A DNA stretch of 19,155 nt, from assembly GCA_028875335.1 (NCBI GenBank), contig JAPPEF010000100.1, positions 1 to 19,155 of the forward strand, written 5' to 3'. Below are positions 15,147 through 19,155 of this stretch, in pieces. Every line of letters begins with the position of its first letter. Positions within the stretch are counted from its first letter, which is position 1. The position numbers and the translations under genes were made by a program. The notes under the pieces were generated by a model, which was given only the letters and a program-made list of their open reading frames with translations, had not been told where the DNA came from and searched no databases. This stretch comes from Gemmatimonadota bacterium (GTDB lineage: Bacteria; Latescibacterota; UBA2968; UBA8231).

Positions 15147-18023
15147 TCACAGCTTCTGCCGCTCGTCCTCGGGGTCGTAAAAGGGCAGCGCAGTCACCTC
15201 CGCCACACTCGTCGAACCATCGTCCAAGCGCACTTCCACCCTCGTGCCGGGCGCGGCCATATCCGCTTCGACAAAGGCCAAACCCAACGGATAGCCCAGC
15301 GTCGAGACCGGGGCGATGCTGGTTATGCGGCCGGCGATCCACCCACTTCGCATGATCAAGTTGCACTCCTCGGGCAGCTTGCCGGCAAAATTAGCGGGCC
15401 ACCGCACGCCGACGAGCGTGCGCCGAGTTGGACGTGCAGCGTAGATTCGCAAACTGCGCTGGCCGACGAAGAAGCGCTTGTTCTTGCCAATGGCCCACGC
15501 CAAGCCCGCCTCTTGGGGATAGGTCAGCGCGTCCGTGTCGTGGCCGACGATCAAGTGCCCTTTTTCCAAGCGCAACAGGCGCTGCGCCTCCACCCCAAAG
15601 GGCCGCGCACCAGCCTCCACCAGCGTTCGCCACACGTGCTCCCCCTCCCAAGCCGGCACGTGGATCTCGTATCCCAGTTCGCCGACAAAACCTACCCGCA
15701 TCACCATCGCCCACACCCCAGCCACCTCGCCCTCGCGCACCCGCAGATAGGAGAAAGGCCCCGACCGCAAGTCGATGTCCGTCAACGCCGCCAGTGCGTC
15801 GCGGCTTTCCGGGCCAGCCAAATTGAACGCCGCCAGTTGACCCGTGACATTGCTCAAGGTCACGTCCAAGCCCCAGATTGCAGCCCAGCGCAGCATCTCG
15901 CGGTAAAAAGCCGCCGCGCCGCTGCTAGTCGTAGTCGCGTAGAAGCGGTCTTCGGCCAACCGCGCAATCACCCCGTCCTCAATCACGACCCCGCTCTCGT
16001 CGAGCGCCACGCCATAGCGACAGCGGCCGACCGCCAGCTTCTTAAAACGGCCGGTATAGAGACGTTCGAGTAGCTCGACAGCGTCCGGGCCGCTGACCTG
16101 CAATTTGCCCAGCGTGCTCACGTCGATGATCCCCAGACCAGCCCGCACCTGCTGCGCCTCCTGCACAATGCGCTCGTCGCGACTGGCATCGCCGCGAGCA
16201 TAGTATTCGGGCCGATACCAGTCGCCAGCGTGGGCAAAGACCGCACCGTGCTCGCAATGCCAATCGTGAATCGGCGTCCGACGCATCGGGTGGAAGCGCC
16301 GACCCGCCAAATGCCCCAGCGGTACCGGCTGGTAGAAGGGACGGGCGGTTGTCGAGCCGGTCGCGGCAATGGTGTCGCCGTTGAGTTTGGCCAAGATCCG
16401 CATCGCGTTCATGTTGGATAGCTTGCCCTGGCTCGGCCCCATCCCCACGGTGCTGTAACGCTTGAGTAGTTCGACGCTGTCGTACCCCTCTTGGTGCGCA
16501 TTGACAAAATCCGTCAAATGCAAATCTTCGTCGAAATCCACGAAATTCTTTTTGCTCGGATGGGAGAAAATTGGATAGCTGTGGCTGGAGGCTTCTCGTC
16601 CAGGCGGCGGGGGGGCGGACACCTCGCCGTCGCCGTGGCCAGCGTAGTGCGCGGCCCTAAGCCCGGCGACCCGCCCATCTTCCCGCTGTGCGTCTAGATC
16701 GTACATCCCGCGAACGCGCCCGGCGACAAAGACCCCATCTGGACACGACTGCGGCACGAGTTGCTCCAGCGTCTCGTCGTACGCGAATTGCACTCCCGCT
16801 TGGCTGGGCAGCGCAGCATTGGGCATCCAGCCGACCGACGCGACAAGGCCGTCACAGGCGATCTCGGTGCCGCGCTGGGCGTCTATGGTGCCGTCAGCCG
16901 CTAGCGGTGCCACCACTGCGCCGCGCAGGCCATTCTTCTGCCTATTCGGCATGGCCGCATAAATCGCATGGCCGCTGTGGATCGGCACCCCAGCAGCGGC
17001 AATTTTTTCCGCTAGGGCCGACGGTGCTGCGTCGGGACGCAAATCAGCAATAGCCGCCACCTCGACCCCGGCGTCGAGCATGTCCAGCGCCACCCCATAC
17101 GCATCGCTGTTGGCCGCCAGCACCACCATGCGGTCGCAGGGTTTGACCGCGTATAACTTCACCAACCGCTGAGCGGCCGACCCGAGCAGCACGCCCGGCA
17201 GGTCGTTGTGCCCAAAGACCGCGGGCTGCTCAATCGCGCCGTTGGCATAGACGACAGCCGCGGCGCGCACCTTGGTCATCCGCACCGCGTCGAACAGGGC
17301 GACCCATCCGTCGGCGTAGTGGCCGCCGACCACCGTCCCACAACGGATCTCGACGTGGGGCAGGCCAGCGAGCACCTCGACTAGCTCGTCGCAGTTCCCA
17401 CCGTGCTGCCACGCCCGACTCCCCCCCAAACGCGCCTGTTCCTCGACCAACAAGACCCTAGCACCAGCTTCTCCCGCAACCCTTGCCGCCTCCAGCCCAG
17501 CCGCTCCACCGCCCACAACCAACACGTCGCACCAAGCGTATTCCTTAGGGCTAGCCGTGGCCGCTTGGTCGCGATTGATCTGACCCAAGCCCGCTATCTG
17601 GCGAATGATCCGCTCGTGAAAGGGGAAGAGCCACCGGGGGCGGTGGAATGTCTTGTAGTAAAAACCCACCGGCATGAAGCGGCCCAACGACTCCAGCCAT
17701 TTGAACAGATCGCCTTTCAGCCCACCGATGGTGTTGACGGCCCGCAAATCCATACCCGCAACCAACGGCTCGCTATCGCCGCGCAGATGCGTGCGCTCGC
17801 CATCTGTAAACAGCGCGTTAGCATCGTGCCCGGCCAAGCTATACGCCCCGCGCGGCCGGTGGTACTTGAAACTCCTCCCCATCGTCTGCACACCATTGGC
17901 CAACAGCGCACTGGCGATCACATCGCCGGCAAAGCCGCTGAACGCCTCCCCCTCAAAGCGGAATTCAAAGGGTTGCGTCCGGTCGATCCACTCCCCAGGC
18001 TGTGCGGACAGGCGGCGCTTCAC
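15147..18023 (-). CDS. soxA: Sarcosine oxidase alpha subunit (SoxA)
   Basis: The 958-residue protein matches the heterotetrameric sarcosine oxidase alpha subunit in length and domain order. An N-terminal ferredoxin-like Fer2_4 domain (about 15-110, with RSFKYHRPRGAYSLAG and no 2Fe-2S cysteine set) is followed by a Rossmann nucleotide-binding fold (DVLVVGGGAAGLEAARVAGE at 166-185), a SoxA_A3-like segment near 490-580 with the redox-neighbouring block STVGMGPSQGKLSNMNAMRI, and a C-terminal aminomethyltransferase (GcvT-like) domain (about 600-950: GIIDVSTLGKLQVSGPDA, VGFVGELGYEIHVP, RLEKGHLIVGHDTD). Alpha binds NAD and folate and receives the formaldehyde-level carbon from sarcosine oxidised by beta. 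It starts at GTG 18023, overlapping the soxD stop by 4 bp (GTGA). soxG is not downstream; a MITE-like spacer follows. Intact. Confidence 0.92.
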   Translation of the reverse strand: MKRRLSAQPGEWIDRTQPFEFRFEGEAFSGFAGDVIASALLANGVQTMGRSFKYHRPRGAYSLAGHDANALFTDGERTHLRGDSEPLVAGMDLRAVNTIGGLKGDLFKWLESLGRFMPVGFYYKTFHRPRWLFPFHERIIRQIAGLGQINRDQAATASPKEYAWCDVLVVGGGAAGLEAARVAGEAGARVLLVEEQARLGGSRAWQHGGNCDELVEVLAGLPHVEIRCGTVVGGHYADGWVALFDAVRMTKVRAAAVVYANGAIEQPAVFGHNDLPGVLLGSAAQRLVKLYAVKPCDRMVVLAANSDAYGVALDMLDAGVEVAAIADLRPDAAPSALAEKIAAAGVPIHSGHAIYAAMPNRQKNGLRGAVVAPLAADGTIDAQRGTEIACDGLVASVGWMPNAALPSQAGVQFAYDETLEQLVPQSCPDGVFVAGRVRGMYDLDAQREDGRVAGLRAAHYAGHGDGEVSAPPPPGREASSHSYPIFSHPSKKNFVDFDEDLHLTDFVNAHQEGYDSVELLKRYSTVGMGPSQGKLSNMNAMRILAKLNGDTIAATGSTTARPFYQPVPLGHLAGRRFHPMRRTPIHDWHCEHGAVFAHAGDWYRPEYYARGDASRDERIVQEAQQVRAGLGIIDVSTLGKLQVSGPDAVELLERLYTGRFKKLAVGRCRYGVALDESGVVIEDGVIARLAEDRFYATTTSSGAAAFYREMLRWAAIWGLDVTLSNVTGQLAAFNLAGPESRDALAALTDIDLRSGPFSYLRVREGEVAGVWAMVMRVGFVGELGYEIHVPAWEGEHVWRTLVEAGARPFGVEAQRLLRLEKGHLIVGHDTDALTYPQEAGLAWAIGKNKRFFVGQRSLRIYAARPTRRTLVGVRWPANFAGKLPEECNLIMRSGWIAGRITSIAPVSTLGYPLGLAFVEADMAAPGTRVEVRLDDGSTSVAEVTALPFYDPEDERQKL

Positions 18024-18283
18024 GCTTTATCCTCCTCGCCCCACAAATAAGTGCGGACGATCTCGTCGCTGGCCGTGTCGCGCTCGGCGATAAACCAAGT
18101 GCTACTGGCGCTGTGGTACCACCACTCACGCTGGATGCCCGGCTCGCCGCAGCGATTGAACACGTAGTCGGCCCACTCAGCGTCATCCGCTTTCTTAGGA
18201 TCGGGCATGGGGCGCACCTCGCCGCCGAAGACGAATTCTGAGAGTGGACGCGGGCCGTTGATTGGGCAGATGAGGATTTTCAC
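18020..18283 (-). CDS. soxD: Sarcosine oxidase delta subunit (SoxD), variant with reduced zinc ligands
   Basis: The 87-residue protein has SoxD length and blocks: CPINGPRPLSEFVFGGE at the N-terminus, EWADYVFNR in the middle, and REWWYHSASSTWFIAERDT then DEIVRTY at the end. Delta is the small cytoplasmic subunit that in characterised enzymes binds zinc with three Cys and one His. Here Cys6 and a His near residue 57 are present, but the CPxCG second Cys is Asn and the H..GC Cys is absent, so classical zinc binding is doubtful; this CPxNGPR form appears to be a distinct subtype. It begins at GTG 18283 with no visible Shine-Dalgarno, and overlaps soxA by 4 bp. The expected upstream partner soxB is replaced by an A+T-rich gene ending 19 bp away. 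Confidence 0.88.
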   Translation of the reverse strand: MKILICPINGPRPLSEFVFGGEVRPMPDPKKADDAEWADYVFNRCGEPGIQREWWYHSASSTWFIAERDTASDEIVRTYLWGEEDKA

Positions 18284-18302
18284 GACATTACTTAACGACG
18301 TT

Positions 18303-19155
18303 TTAGTTTTTCAATCCATTTAAAAAGTTAAGAGCAGATTTTTTATCTGAAAACGTAGCACGGATGGTATCCTGATTGTTGTAGTCAACAATAATCTCGA
18401 ATTTTTCAAAAGATCCTGACACAATACTGATGTCGAGAGAGTTTAATTTATCCATTGCCGCGTCAATAGAATCATATTCATATCTATTGCCAAATAGAGG
18501 GATCAATATTATTTGGGAAAGATATCTTTCAAGAGTATTTTGGAGATCGGTCATAAATTCATTAGTGTCATCCTCACATATATTCACAATAGATTGAGTA
18601 AGTGTATTTTTGTCTGAAACACTTAAACTACTTAATTTTTTAATTCCATTGGAAAACGTAATATCTGCCGTTTTTTCATCGAAAGCGATGTCAAAACCTA
18701 TGTCTTTAAAGGCAGAAACTATATTTTTGTACGGTATATATAGAACTGAAAAGCCATGATTTTTTAATTGATCAATTGCAGGTTGGGTAAATTCACCAGC
18801 AAGAACGACACCATAAAATGGTGCAGATAGGTGGTGATGTTCCACAATAGGCAAAAGTGCCCCTTGAATTTCTTGAGCTTTATTTTTTGAATGCTTAGTG
18901 TAACGCCTCCATGCAGCTTCAATAAAAGCAATAGGTCTACCTTTTTTATAATCGGTACCATCTATCTCAAGTACAAAATCCAGATCGTGTTTATTTTCAT
19001 ATTTATCTTCCCATGTGACTTTCTTTCCTTTTCTTGCCGGTCGATCTCTTTGCCAATCTAGATAGTATTTTTTATCTTCGGCAAAAAACTGTAATCGGTC
19101 GTAGCTTGAGATTATCTCATCCCCACCGGACAGAGTCGCATGAGTTCCAGTGAGC
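18303..19155 (-). CDS. A+T-rich partial gene, nuclease-like hypothetical protein (5' end outside window)
   Basis: One frame is open from the right edge (first full codon at 19154) to TAA 18305-18303, giving at least 283 residues with no start required inside the window. A start at 18854 (TTG) would discard clearly coding residues upstream. The visible protein has a basic linker (RPARKGKKVTWEDKYENK), then HDLDFVLEIDG, and 16 residues later IAFIEAAWRRYTKHSKNKAQ, a layout recalling a PD-(D/E)xK nuclease core, followed by ALLPIVEHHH, FYGVVLAGEFT and a coiled, Lys/Asp-rich C-terminal half. Base composition is near 30-35% G+C against ~60% around it, so it was probably acquired by transfer. A restriction-type function is a guess from the motif; the family is not named. 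Confidence 0.75.
   Translation of the reverse strand, partial: LTGTHATLSGGDEIISSYDRLQFFAEDKKYYLDWQRDRPARKGKKVTWEDKYENKHDLDFVLEIDGTDYKKGRPIAFIEAAWRRYTKHSKNKAQEIQGALLPIVEHHHLSAPFYGVVLAGEFTQPAIDQLKNHGFSVLYIPYKNIVSAFKDIGFDIAFDEKTADITFSNGIKKLSSLSVSDKNTLTQSIVNICEDDTNEFMTDLQNTLERYLSQIILIPLFGNRYEYDSIDAAMDKLNSLDISIVSGSFEKFEIIVDYNNQDTIRATFSDKKSALNFLNGLKN

Noticed and set aside
18764..18961. 65-codon Leu/Lys-rich frame
   Set aside because: It is an off-frame reading of the A+T-rich gene, whose proper frame stays open to the window edge.

Overview
The window looks like a piece of a G+C-rich (about 60% by eye) uncultivated Gram-negative bacterium. An outer-membrane DUF5686-type protein, a pair of DUF6785-type membrane proteins, a RAYT transposase with REP-like palindromes, and heterotetrameric sarcosine oxidase genes fit metagenomic lineages of the FCB/PVC sort (for example Latescibacterota or Poribacteria-like). 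This placement is an inference from gene content, not a marker-gene result.

Left edge (1-1850, + strand): the 3' end of trkA and a complete trkH, an operon for potassium uptake. trkH runs convergently into soxG (1825-2397, - strand), with a 26-bp overlap.

Region 2423-7923 (all - strand): a decayed type I restriction-modification island. Read in the direction of transcription it holds an hsdM gene collapsed to its first ~42 and last ~13 codons, an intact AlbA_2/HATPase ATP-binding protein, a short gap with a small candidate ORF behind a perfect Shine-Dalgarno, a membrane-anchored TPR protein, a frameshifted AAA (COG4637-like) ATPase, a RAYT transposase carrying a 25-bp perfect inverted repeat inside its own coding sequence, and the first 30 or so codons of hsdR. 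No hsdS was found. The accessory genes are longer and better preserved than the core RM subunits.

Region 7951-12274 (- strand): a tandem duplication of about 2.1 kb. Each copy encodes a roughly 653-residue polytopic membrane protein preceded by the tail of a TrmH/SpoU-like methyltransferase. A C-terminal soxG fragment sits at the junction. The 5' 657 bp of the two copies are identical and the rest has diverged, which points to gene conversion. Together the pieces suggest an ancestral trmH-DUF6785-soxG cluster that was duplicated, with the RM island later landing between DUF6785 and the surviving soxG.

Region 12403-14928 (+ strand): a large outer-membrane beta-barrel protein with an N-terminal carboxypeptidase-regulatory-like domain. 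It converges on soxA across a 218-bp spacer filled by nested inverted repeats (MITE-like).

Region 15147-18283 (- strand): soxD and soxA of heterotetrameric sarcosine oxidase, overlapping by 4 bp. soxB is not in the window. In its usual place is a strikingly A+T-rich gene (18303 to the right edge), open to the window end, that resembles a nuclease-type hypothetical protein and is probably transferred.
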